Below the pieces are notes generated by a model that was not told where the DNA came from, did not search any database, and worked only from the letters and a program-made list of their open reading frames with translations. A stretch of DNA of 64,000 bases from Halochromatium sp. (GTDB taxonomy: Bacteria; Pseudomonadota; Gammaproteobacteria; Chromatiales; Chromatiaceae): assembly GCA_010912705.1 (NCBI GenBank), contig POWB01000023.1, positions 24,279-88,278 of the forward strand, given 5' to 3'. Made by a program: the position numbers and the translations under genes. Numbering within the stretch: position 1 is the stretch's first letter; the number at the start of each line of letters is the position of its first letter. Below are positions 18,461 to 26,535 of this stretch, in pieces.

Positions 18461-21154
18461 ATGCGACTCTCCGATGTCGACCAGCTTTTCGTCCCTGATG
18501 CGGTGGCCGTGTTTGGCGCCAGTGATCGCGAGGGCTCGGTGGGCGCCATGGTCTATCGCAACGTCCTCGCTGGTGGCTTCAAGGGGCCTTGCTATCCGAT
18601 CAACCCGAAGTATGAGACGGTTGATGGCCAGCCCTGCTGGAAGGATCTGGCCGCGCTCGATAAGCATGTGGATCTGGCGTTGATCGCGACCCCAGCCGCG
18701 GCGGTGCCAGGCATCTTGGATCAGTGCGGTGAATTTGGGGTGCGCGCGGCGGTGGTCCATTCGGCCGGTTTCTCCGAGCAGGGCGAGCAGGGCAGTGCGC
18801 TGCAGGAGCGCCTAGTGGAGGCGGCGCGGCGTAACCGCATACGGGTGCTGGGGCCGAATTGCCTGGGCGTGATGCGGCCTTCGCATGGGCTCAACGCAAC
18901 CTTCGGCAACGAGCTGCCACGCGCTGGCAACGTTGCCCTGGTGTCGCAGTCGGGGGCGGTTTGCACCGCGATGTTGGATCGCTCCGGGCCGCGTCGGCTG
19001 GGCTTCTCGGCGGTGGTCTCGCTCGGTGCCGCGGCCGATGTGGATTTTGGCGATATCCTCGATTATCTGGCGCTCGATCCGCAGACCCAGAGCATCCTGC
19101 TCTATGTCGAGGGGGTGCGCGACGCGCGTCGCTTTATGAGCGGTCTGCGGGCGGCAGCGCGGCTGAAGCCGGTGGTGGTGGTCAAGACCGGCCGGCATCC
19201 GGCAGGCTCGCGTGCGGCGCGCTCGCATACTGGGGCTTGGGTTGGCTCCTCGGAGGTCTTTCGTGCCGTGCTCGAGCGCGGCGGCGCGGTGCAGGTGGAG
19301 CGGCTGGCGCAGCTGTTTGCGGCGGCGCAGGTGTTCGGCGCCGGGCGTCGGCTCGCGGGCAATCGCATTGCAGTGATCACCAATGGCGGTGGTCCAGGGG
19401 TGTTGGCGGCGGATCGGGCGGTGGATCATGGGCTGTCCTTGGCTGAGCTGAGCGAGGAGACGCGCACCAAGCTTGAGCAGGCACTACCGGATCATTGGTC
19501 GCACGGGAACCCCGTCGATGTGATGGGCGATGGCTCGGCGCAGCGTTATCGCGATGCCCTCGAGGCCTGCCTCGCGGACGCGGGCGTCGACGGCGTGATC
19601 GCCTTGATGGCACCCTTGGCGACCAGTGATCCGACCACCGTAGCGACCGAGGTGATCGAGGTCGCGAAGAAGACCCGCAAGCCGGTGTTGACCTGCTGGA
19701 TGGGCGAGAGCCGGGTGGCCGAGGCGCAGGCGCTGTTTGCCGAGCATGGCGTGCCGCATTTCGAGTCGCCTGAGGTGGCGGTGGATGCGATGTCGTTCCT
19801 CGCCGAGCAGCGTCGCAATCGGATGCTGCTGATGCAGTCGCCGGGGCCGCTGTCGCAGCAGTTGGGGCCTGATATCGAGGGCGCGCGGCTGATCATCGAG
19901 GGCGTGATGGCCGAGGGCCGCAAGGTGCTCGGCAGCATCGAGGCCAAGGCGGTGCTCTCGGCATTTCGCATCAACAGCACCCAGGCGGTGCTGGCGCGCT
20001 CGCCGAACGAGGCGCTGATCGCTGCTGAGTCGCTCGGCTTCCCCGTGGTGATCAAGATCAATTCGCCGGATATCCGCTATAAATCCGATGTCGACGGCGT
20101 GCGGCTGGGCTTAAGCGACGCGCAGAGTATCCGCCGTGCCTACTCCGAGCTGACGGAGCGGGCGCAGAAGCTGCGGCCACAGGCGCAGATCCAGGGCGTG
20201 ACGGTCGAGCACATGGTGCCGACCCGTGCCGCGCGTGAGCTGATGGTGAAGGTGGTGCGCGATCCGATCTTCGGGCCGGTGATCAGCTTCGGCGCCGGTG
20301 GCACCGATATGCAGGTGCTCGAGGATAAGGCGCTCGGCCTGCCGCCGCTCAATGCCTTCATCATCCAGACCATGATCGAGCACACGCGGGTGGCGCGGCT
20401 GATGGGCGCTTACAGCAATATGCCGCCGATGAATCGGCAAGCGCTGTCGCGCATCCTGCAGCGGGTCTCGGAGATGGTCTGTGAGCTGCCGGAGATCATC
20501 GAGCTCGAAATCAACCCACTGATCGGCAATGATCTTGACGTGATCGCAGTCGATGCGCGGATTCAGGTCGAGTACCCGCCACCACAGATGCCGGTCTATG
20601 GGCACATGGCGATTCATCCCTATCCGCAGCATCTCATCGAGCGCGTGCCATTGCCGGATGGCACCGATCTGACCATTCGCCCGATCCGCCCCGAGGATGC
20701 GCAGATGGAGCAGGACTTCGTCCGTGGCCTCTCCGATCAGACCAAGTATTTCCGCTTCATGCAGACCATCAAGGAGCTGTCGCCGGAGATGCTGGTGCGC
20801 TTCACTCAGATCGATTACGACCGCGAGATGGCGCTGATTGGGGTGGTCCGCCCGCAGGGTGAGGATGGGGTTGGCCCTGAGCTGGAGGTTGGTGTTGCGC
20901 GCTACATGGCGCATCCGGGTGGCGACACCTGCGAGTTCGCGATCGTGGTCTCGGATGCCAGCCGTCGGCGAGGGATTGGTGCCCGGCTGATGCGCTCGCT
21001 GATGCAGAATGCGCGGAATAAGGGGTTGCGGATCATGGAAGGTGAGGTCTTGAGCGCGAATTCACGGATGCTGGCGCTGGTGAAGTCGCTCGGTTTTCGT
21101 ATTGAGACCGACCGTAATGATCCGACTGTGAAGCTGGTGTCGAAGGTGTTGTGA
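18461..21154 (+). CDS. Pat-type protein acetyltransferase fused to NDP-forming acyl-CoA synthetase domains
   Basis: An 897-residue fusion: CoA-binding domain (about 1-140, VAVFGASDREGSVGAMVYRN), succinyl-CoA-ligase-like domains (to about 460), ATP-grasp domain (about 490-710, FPVVIKINSPDIRYKSDVDG), and a C-terminal GNAT domain (about 730-897, DASRRRGIGARLMRSLM). This is the Pat/YfiQ/PatZ architecture that acetylates lysines, classically acetyl-CoA synthetase. His256 (in RSHTGAW) sits where ADP-forming acyl-CoA synthetases have their phosphorylated His, so ligase activity may not be lost. ATG at 18461 follows a strong AGGAGGGG site. Confidence 0.93.
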   Translation: MRLSDVDQLFVPDAVAVFGASDREGSVGAMVYRNVLAGGFKGPCYPINPKYETVDGQPCWKDLAALDKHVDLALIATPAAAVPGILDQCGEFGVRAAVVHSAGFSEQGEQGSALQERLVEAARRNRIRVLGPNCLGVMRPSHGLNATFGNELPRAGNVALVSQSGAVCTAMLDRSGPRRLGFSAVVSLGAAADVDFGDILDYLALDPQTQSILLYVEGVRDARRFMSGLRAAARLKPVVVVKTGRHPAGSRAARSHTGAWVGSSEVFRAVLERGGAVQVERLAQLFAAAQVFGAGRRLAGNRIAVITNGGGPGVLAADRAVDHGLSLAELSEETRTKLEQALPDHWSHGNPVDVMGDGSAQRYRDALEACLADAGVDGVIALMAPLATSDPTTVATEVIEVAKKTRKPVLTCWMGESRVAEAQALFAEHGVPHFESPEVAVDAMSFLAEQRRNRMLLMQSPGPLSQQLGPDIEGARLIIEGVMAEGRKVLGSIEAKAVLSAFRINSTQAVLARSPNEALIAAESLGFPVVIKINSPDIRYKSDVDGVRLGLSDAQSIRRAYSELTERAQKLRPQAQIQGVTVEHMVPTRAARELMVKVVRDPIFGPVISFGAGGTDMQVLEDKALGLPPLNAFIIQTMIEHTRVARLMGAYSNMPPMNRQALSRILQRVSEMVCELPEIIELEINPLIGNDLDVIAVDARIQVEYPPPQMPVYGHMAIHPYPQHLIERVPLPDGTDLTIRPIRPEDAQMEQDFVRGLSDQTKYFRFMQTIKELSPEMLVRFTQIDYDREMALIGVVRPQGEDGVGPELEVGVARYMAHPGGDTCEFAIVVSDASRRRGIGARLMRSLMQNARNKGLRIMEGEVLSANSRMLALVKSLGFRIETDRNDPTVKLVSKVL

Positions 21155-21156
21155 GT

Positions 21157-21179
21157 GGGCTGGCATCCATTGCCAGCCC
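21157..21179. terminator. Hairpin between Pat and sbtB
   Basis: GGGCTGGC (21157-21164), a 7-base loop, and GCCAGCCC (21172-21179) form a perfect 8-bp GC-rich stem just after the Pat stop codon and before the convergent sbtB stop. There is no U-run on either side, so termination strength is uncertain. Confidence 0.5.
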
Positions 21180-21215
21180 GGGCCTTCTGCGGTTTATAGG
21201 ATCAGGTTTACAGGA

Positions 21216-21530
21216 TCACAGGCTGTGCGCATAGAGGACCTCAACCCGTCCGATATGGATGATGCCGGAGAAGTTGTCGAAGTACTTCTCGGCGACCTGC
21301 TTGGCAATCGTCCGGGCGACGTCCTCGCTCGCGGTGATGACCTCGATCTTGATGTTCGAGTAGGTGTCCGAGACGGTGGGTTGACCTGGAGACGGGGTGT
21401 TGCGGCTACCGACGCCACCCGCGTCCATCACGGTGTAGCCGGTGGCCCCTGCTGCGCGGATGATCTTGGTGACCTTAGACAGCAGCACCTTCTCGGTGAT
21501 GATCACGAGCTTCGTGGCCATTTGTGTCAT
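21216..21530 (-). CDS. sbtB: SbtB-like PII-family regulator of bicarbonate transport
   Basis: A 104-residue PII-fold protein. ATKLVIITEKVLLSKVTKIIRAAGATGYTVMDAGGVGSRN begins the fold; the T-loop (SRNTPSPGQPTVSDTYSNIKIEV) resembles SbtB rather than GlnB, which carries a uridylylation Tyr. SbtB binds adenine nucleotides including cAMP and controls the SbtA transporter in cyanobacteria. The cysteine-pair C-terminal loop of many cyanobacterial SbtB proteins is missing; this one ends at VLYAHSL. It lies 74 bp downstream of sbtA in the same direction. Start is ATG at 21530, with an alternative at 21521. Confidence 0.92.
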   Translation of the reverse strand: MTQMATKLVIITEKVLLSKVTKIIRAAGATGYTVMDAGGVGSRNTPSPGQPTVSDTYSNIKIEVITASEDVARTIAKQVAEKYFDNFSGIIHIGRVEVLYAHSL

Positions 21531-21604
21531 GACTTGATACCTCTTGGTATGAATCGCGGTGTGGATCGACGGGCCGAGTGCCTTCGGCCCCTCCGTGTGG
21601 TGCG

Positions 21605-22609
21605 TCAGGCCCCGAAGACTAACTGCGCCAAGCCGATGTAGAGCGGGATGCCGATAGCAATCGCGACAGGGGTGCCGATACTCGTCGATGAGCCGATATA
21701 GGACGATGGGTTGGCCGTTGGGATACCGGCACGCAGTGTTGGCGGCCCGGAGATATCGGAGCTCGAGCCGGCGATGATCGCAAGCAGCACGACGCCGCCT
21801 GGGCTAAACCCGGTCAGCACATGGGCGATATAGCCGAGGCCGAACGCGATGAGGCCATTCATCAAGGGAGCGACAGCGGCGTAGACGGCAAACCAATGCG
21901 CCACGCGGCGAAGCTCGTTCAATCGTGCATAGGCCTCGATGCCCATGATCAGCATCAACACCGACAGCAGACCGCGGAAGAGTGGCTCGTAGAAGCTGTC
22001 GAAGACCTTTTCAGGATTGGTGAATAGGCCAAGGGTGATCCCCAGCAACAACGCCGACAGGGCCGGGCCTTGCAGACTTTCCTTGACGATGGGCCAAATT
22101 GCCACCTTTTCGCCAGAGCCGTCCTTCTTTTTCAGGTAGACGCTAGCAAGCACGATGGCCAGGACCAGGGCCGGGATGTCCATGAAGGGGTACAGCGCCA
22201 CGGCCCAGGGCTCGTAGCTGATGCCTTCGGATTCCAACACGACCGTCCCAGCGGCGAGTGTCGACCCGCTGACGGCGCCGAACAGGCCGGCGGTTGCGAT
22301 CCCGTCTTCAGTGCGGATACCGGGCAGCAAGGCCAGCGTGTAGCGACCGATCACGACCGTCAGACAGCCCACGACCACCGCGAAAAACGCGGGGAGCAGC
22401 ATGGCCCCGATATCCGCATCGCCGATCGCCATGCCGCCCTTAAGGCCCACTTTCAATAGCAGCATGAAGACGATGAACTTGTAGATGGCATCAGGGATCG
22501 TCAGCCGTGAGCCAAGCGCGGCGATCAGGATGCCTCCCAACAGGAATGCCAAGGTTGGCGATTGCAGCTGGTGCAAAAATCGCGCACCGAAATCGAGTAA
22601 TAGCTCCAC
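21605..22609 (-). CDS. sbtA: SbtA-family sodium-dependent bicarbonate transporter
   Basis: A 334-residue integral membrane protein with about ten hydrophobic segments in two inverted halves. Typical SbtA blocks: FLLGGILIAALGSRLTIPDA, GLFGAVSGSTLAAGTVVLE, ALYPFMDIPALVLAIVLASVYL, and the second-half AIIAGSSSDISGPPTLRAG with the SSSDISGPP motif. SbtA takes up bicarbonate with sodium at high affinity. The cyanobacterial protein is about 370 residues, so the central cytoplasmic loop is slightly shorter here. Followed by sbtB, its regulator; bicA lies upstream on the same strand. Confidence 0.95.
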   Translation of the reverse strand: MELLLDFGARFLHQLQSPTLAFLLGGILIAALGSRLTIPDAIYKFIVFMLLLKVGLKGGMAIGDADIGAMLLPAFFAVVVGCLTVVIGRYTLALLPGIRTEDGIATAGLFGAVSGSTLAAGTVVLESEGISYEPWAVALYPFMDIPALVLAIVLASVYLKKKDGSGEKVAIWPIVKESLQGPALSALLLGITLGLFTNPEKVFDSFYEPLFRGLLSVLMLIMGIEAYARLNELRRVAHWFAVYAAVAPLMNGLIAFGLGYIAHVLTGFSPGGVVLLAIIAGSSSDISGPPTLRAGIPTANPSSYIGSSTSIGTPVAIAIGIPLYIGLAQLVFGA

Positions 22610-22954
22610 GTTCTTTACTCCTCGTTGTCTGCGCTTCTGGCAACGTCACCTTGCCATGGCGACGGCCTGCCAACTGCGCTGTTAAGGCGGCCCTTCGATG
22701 CGATTCCCCATTTGGGTCACCTGGGATCGGCCATCACGGCCACGAGAGGGATGATGTGGGCAGTCTGCCTCGATCGGTTATCGGACTTTACTGGTTAAAT
22801 CATCGACTAAAATCGATAGATTCGTTAAATCCGATAGATTGAGCTTAAATTCCGAATGCGGTTGCCTGACGCTGTCCGCATGTTCAATGGCAGCCGGTTG
22901 TGCTGACCGGGCTAGCACTTCACGGGATCTTGGGGTTTGAGCAACGAAGGTGAG
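22610..22954. other. Long upstream region of sbtA
   Basis: No gene recognised on either strand between sbtA and the small secreted-protein candidate. An AT-rich island at about 22790-22852 within a GC-rich background carries repeated motifs (separate entry) and probably the sbtA control region. Confidence 0.4.
22795..22850. promoter_or_regulatory. Repeated AT-rich motifs upstream of sbtA, putative operator
   Basis: CGATAGATT occurs twice in the same orientation (22814-22822 and 22832-22840, 18 bp apart), interleaved with TTAAAT at 22795-22800, 22825-22830 and 22845-22850. The octamer CGATAGAT also occurs upstream of bicA (25105-25112). The arrangement suggests binding of a regulator, possibly LysR-type such as those that control CO2 fixation and carbon-uptake genes, but no regulator gene is in the window. 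Confidence 0.35.
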
Positions 22955-22960
22955 ATGACG

Positions 22961-23326
22961 ATGAAGCAGATGCCAATCGGGCGAGGATTCGCAGGCCCAG
23001 TGCTCGCTGGACTGATCCTGACTGATGCAGCAAGTGCTGCAAGCGATGCGCTGAAATACTATCCGACGTCGGTGGCACCGACCTTGCCTACCCCAAGCGC
23101 GGTGAGTGCGATGCGAGGGGATGCGCCGCGCGGCATCCTGGCGGTGCTGCAGTCGGCTTATCGCCGCTCGGTTGGACAGGGATGGTCTGGACGACAGTCG
23201 CACCGGCGCCTAGGCCTGGCATTGTCGGGGCATCATCCAGAGCGCCAGTCGGCACCACTCGATCAGCGTTGCGGATTCCGAAAAACGCTGACGAGTGATA
23301 CCGAGGCCCAAGCTGAGGTTGGTTAG
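22961..23326 (+). CDS. Small secreted protein candidate, hypothetical
   Basis: A possible 121-residue protein. The start (ATG at 22961) has a good AAGGTGAG site and encodes a plausible signal peptide (MKQMPIGRGFAGPVLAGLILTDAASA, cut near ASA). After about residue 70 the sequence becomes Arg/Gln/His-rich and less protein-like, so a frameshift or a false frame in the last third is possible. No family recognised. It is convergent with bicA, whose end it overlaps by 4 bp. Confidence 0.3.
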   Translation: MKQMPIGRGFAGPVLAGLILTDAASAASDALKYYPTSVAPTLPTPSAVSAMRGDAPRGILAVLQSAYRRSVGQGWSGRQSHRRLGLALSGHHPERQSAPLDQRCGFRKTLTSDTEAQAEVG

Positions 23327-25011
23327 GCTTGCTGGGCCTGGCCGGCACGGTCTGAGACGGCGCGCTTGAGTGCATCCGAGCGGTTATCGATCCAGTGGGA
23401 GGCGGGTACCACAGCGGCAAGTCCTAAGTTCGACAAGCGCTTGCGCGGTTGCTCTCCGACGCCGGCAAAGTACAGGCGGCAGCCATGCTCGACGGCCTCG
23501 CGAACCACCGTCTCGACGGCGAGCGAGGTGGTCACGCCGATGTGTGGGACCTCGCTGAGGTCAATCACCAAGGAGCGTGCGGCTAGTAGATCATTTTGTT
23601 GGCGCGTGACCGCTTTAGCGGCGCCAAAGATCAGTGGGCCACTGAGGCAGAGCATGACCACGCCGTTACTTGGATCACGCAAGATACGCACATCCTCCGG
23701 CGAGGCATCGGGGCAGTCGAGGCCGTCTTCGGCGTCTGGCAGGCCGAGCACGCGTACGCCCTCTGACTGCAGATCGGCCAGTCGGCGGATGGTCAGGACG
23801 TTAGCAACAAAGAGCCCAATGCCGACCGCGGTGATCAGGTCGACGAAGACCGTCATCAGGATGACGCCATACATGATCAGGGCGCCGCGGATTGAGACCT
23901 TGTGTGCACGACGCAGGAAGCCCCAGTCGATGATGTCGATGCCGACTTTGATCGCGATGCCGGCGAGTACGGCCTTCGGGATCGGCTCGACCAGCGCGCT
24001 AGCACCGAAGACGACGACGCCGAGGACTAAGGCGCGGGTCAGACCCGAAAGGGCGGTGCGGCCACCGGTCTGGATGTTGACGACGGTGCCCATGGTCGCG
24101 CCAGCGCCGGGTAGGCCGCCGAACAGACCCGAGGCTAGATTGCCGAGGCCCTGGCCCATCAGCTCCTTGTCCGAGTTGTGCTGGGTGCGCGTCAAGCTGT
24201 CGGCGATGACCGAGGTGAGCAGGGCATCGATGGAGCCAAGCAAGGCCAGCACCAGCGCATCGATGACGATGGTCTGCCATTGGTCTGCACTGAAGGTCGG
24301 GATCTGTAGGCTGGGTAAGCCGCCTGGCACTGAGCCGATAGCGCGGTAGGCCTCGCCGGAAAATAACTGTGGTAGCACAAAGATGGCCAGCAGGGTGCCG
24401 GCGACCAAGGCCAGTAGCTGCGGTGGGATAAAGCGCCGTAAGCGCTTTGGCATCAACAGCAGAATCGCTAGCGAGAGCAGACCTAAGGAGGCCTCGGCTG
24501 GCTTGATGTTGGCGATAAAGGTCGGCAGGGCGCTTAACGAGCCGAGCACGCCACCTGGTGGTGAGGCGTAACCGAGCAGTGGCGGTAGCTGGATAATGAT
24601 GAGGATGAAGCCGATCCCGGACATGAAGCCGGAGATGACCGTGTACGGCATCATCGTCACGTAGCGCCCCAGCTTGAGCACAGCGAACAGCACCTGGAAG
24701 ACACCGGTGAGCATGACGGTGGTGAATGCCATCGCCATGCCCTGCTCGGGGTTCGCCGCCATCAAACTGGTGATGACGGCGGTGAACACCACCGTCATCG
24801 GTCCCGTAGGCTCCGAGATGAGGGTTGGCGTGCCGCCGAACAGGGCGGCGAAGAGGCCGATCAAGACCGCGCCATAAAGCCCGGCCTCGGCGCCGGCGCC
24901 TGAGGCGACGCCGAAGGCGAGTGCCATCGGCAGCGCGATTACTGCTGCCGTGACGCCACCGAACAGGTCACCCTTCAGATGTGTGAGATTGATCTGGTTG
25001 AAGACTTGCAT
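23323..25011 (-). CDS. bicA: BicA-like SulP-family bicarbonate transporter
   Basis: A 562-residue SulP transporter whose N-terminus (GDLFGGVTAAVIALPMALAF, then GASGAGAEAGLYG-like and PTLISEPTGPMTVV) closely follows cyanobacterial BicA from memory of that family. About 12-14 membrane segments are followed by a cytoplasmic STAS domain (about 430-540; LVIDLSEVPHIGVTTSLAVE). BicA is a low-affinity, high-flux sodium-bicarbonate symporter. ATG at 25011 preceded by GGGAG; the frame is open to 25044. Together with sbtA it gives high- and low-affinity bicarbonate uptake. Other SulP proteins move sulfate, so transport specificity is inferred. Confidence 0.85.
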   Translation of the reverse strand: MQVFNQINLTHLKGDLFGGVTAAVIALPMALAFGVASGAGAEAGLYGAVLIGLFAALFGGTPTLISEPTGPMTVVFTAVITSLMAANPEQGMAMAFTTVMLTGVFQVLFAVLKLGRYVTMMPYTVISGFMSGIGFILIIIQLPPLLGYASPPGGVLGSLSALPTFIANIKPAEASLGLLSLAILLLMPKRLRRFIPPQLLALVAGTLLAIFVLPQLFSGEAYRAIGSVPGGLPSLQIPTFSADQWQTIVIDALVLALLGSIDALLTSVIADSLTRTQHNSDKELMGQGLGNLASGLFGGLPGAGATMGTVVNIQTGGRTALSGLTRALVLGVVVFGASALVEPIPKAVLAGIAIKVGIDIIDWGFLRRAHKVSIRGALIMYGVILMTVFVDLITAVGIGLFVANVLTIRRLADLQSEGVRVLGLPDAEDGLDCPDASPEDVRILRDPSNGVVMLCLSGPLIFGAAKAVTRQQNDLLAARSLVIDLSEVPHIGVTTSLAVETVVREAVEHGCRLYFAGVGEQPRKRLSNLGLAAVVPASHWIDNRSDALKRAVSDRAGQAQQA

Positions 25012-25199
25012 TGGTCTCCCTTGCCCCCGCAGCGTGGATATCATCTAGTATGCCTAGGGTAATGGTTATGGCGCAGGAACCGAAATCGAAAAGCCAGATC
25101 GGTACGATAGATGATTCTGGTCGAGCCCAAAGCTAGGCTGCGCGTTATACTGCACAGCATCCTTATTAGTCGATTTTTTCTCACCTTATCACGCTGGAA

Positions 25200-26120
25200 A
25201 TGACTCCTATGGGCTGGTCGCGGTCGTTGTTCTCCTCTCTGATTCTAGGCTGGCTGCTGACTGCTGGACCTGCCTTTGGCCAGGCCGATCCCAATGCTTG
25301 GCGTTTGAGTCTTGATACGGGTGCCGTGCATCGCTGGCAGACCGATCTCGATGATGCTGGTGAGGTTGGGCTGGATGCCTGGGCAGTCCGTGTCGGGGCC
25401 GGCAAAGTGGTCGCGCCGGACTTGCGTCTAGGACTAAGCGCTGGCTATGGTGAGCGCCACTATCGTTTTTCGGGTGAGAGCGGCTTTGCTGCCCTAAAGC
25501 CTTGGTCGAACATCAGACAAGCGCGGCTGAGTGGTCGCCTGAGCTGGAAGGCGGACGAGCGTTGGAATCTGTTTGCGGTGCCAACGATCCGCTGGTTTGC
25601 CGAAGAGGGCGCGGATCTCAGCGATGGCCAGATTGGCGGCCTACTGGCGGCCGCGAGCTATCGGGTGAGCGATCGCCTGAGCATTGGACCTGGCTTTGGC
25701 GTCCTCTCCGAGCTGGAGAATGAGGTCAATTGGTTCCCGATCTTGGCCATCGATTGGGCGCTTACGGACAATTTGGCGCTGCGCACCGGGCGGGGATTTG
25801 CGGCGACCGAAGGGCCAGGGCTGGTGCTTGACTGGCGCCCCTCGGAGCGCTGGTCGCTATCCCTCGGTGCGCGTTACGAAAAGGCCCGTTTTCGACTGAA
25901 TGACAAGGGTGTTGCGATGGGTGGCGTGGGTCAAGAGACCTCGGTGCCGGTCTATCTCGGGGCGACCCGCAGCTTTGGCAGCCATCTGCGCCTGAGTTTG
26001 ATCGCTGGCGTCGAATTTGCTGGCGAGCTGCGATTGGAGGATGCCAACGGTGGGCTGCTTGAGAAGTCGCGCTTTGACCCAGCGCCCTTTGGCGGTGCCA
26101 GCCTCGATCTGCAATTCTGA
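25200..26120 (+). CDS. Outer-membrane beta-barrel protein, hypothetical
   Basis: A 306-residue exported protein. The signal peptide (SLFSSLILGWLLTAGPAFGQA) is followed by alternating amphipathic strands with frequent Trp, Tyr and Arg, such as LGLSAGYGERHYRF, ARLSGRLSWKADERWNLF and WSLSLGARYEKARFRL. It ends in phenylalanine (GASLDLQF), the signal for barrel assembly. It resembles DUF6268-type barrels, though the match is from pattern only. Divergent from bicA; the STAS gene follows 73 bp later. Confidence 0.75.
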   Translation: MTPMGWSRSLFSSLILGWLLTAGPAFGQADPNAWRLSLDTGAVHRWQTDLDDAGEVGLDAWAVRVGAGKVVAPDLRLGLSAGYGERHYRFSGESGFAALKPWSNIRQARLSGRLSWKADERWNLFAVPTIRWFAEEGADLSDGQIGGLLAAASYRVSDRLSIGPGFGVLSELENEVNWFPILAIDWALTDNLALRTGRGFAATEGPGLVLDWRPSERWSLSLGARYEKARFRLNDKGVAMGGVGQETSVPVYLGATRSFGSHLRLSLIAGVEFAGELRLEDANGGLLEKSRFDPAPFGGASLDLQF

Positions 26121-26193
26121 GGGTTTCGATGCCAGGCTTGAGCACCGAGCGGTACCCCTGACTTTCAACCTCTTTGACGACGGAGAATGCTGG

Positions 26194-26535
26194 ATGGATA
26201 TCCTTGAGGAGACAACCGAAGTCGCCCTGGTGCTTGTGCCGCAGGGTCGACTCGATAGCCAAACTGCACCGCTGCTCCAAGAGCAGCTGCTGGGGCGTAT
26301 CGACGCTGCTCCATCGGTGCTCATTGACTGCTCGCGGCTAGACTATGTGTCCAGTGCGGGGCTGCGCGTGTTCTTGATGGGCGCAAAACGTTGTCAGCAG
26401 TCACAGCGCGCTTTCGCGATCTGTGGCCTCCAAGACACAGTCAAAGAGGTCTTCGAGATCAGTGGCTTTCTCTCGATACTCAGCTGCTATCCGGATCGTG
26501 AGCAGGCGCAGCAGGCGATCTCAGCGCCGGGGTGA
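26194..26535 (+). CDS. STAS-domain anti-sigma-factor antagonist-like protein
   Basis: A 113-residue single STAS domain. VALVLVPQGRLDSQTAPLLQE opens the fold and SVLIDCSRLDYVSSAGLRVF carries the conserved phosphorylatable serine site (Y-x-S-S-A-G-L-R) of SpoIIAA/RsbV proteins. These proteins switch partner through phosphorylation by an anti-sigma kinase; no kinase or phosphatase gene is next to it. ATG at 26194 follows a GGAG site. The 3' end overlaps the convergent glucan synthase gene by 15 bp. Confidence 0.85.
   Translation: MDILEETTEVALVLVPQGRLDSQTAPLLQEQLLGRIDAAPSVLIDCSRLDYVSSAGLRVFLMGAKRCQQSQRAFAICGLQDTVKEVFEISGFLSILSCYPDREQAQQAISAPG

Noticed and set aside
17429..18760. 443-residue version of the deacetylase
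   Set aside because: The extra 133 residues run antisense into the Pat coding region and are unlike the family; the ATG at 18361 matches the conserved N-terminus.
25146..25151. TATACT as a promoter for the outer-membrane barrel gene
   Set aside because: No -35-like hexamer is found at the proper distance, so it was not listed as a promoter.
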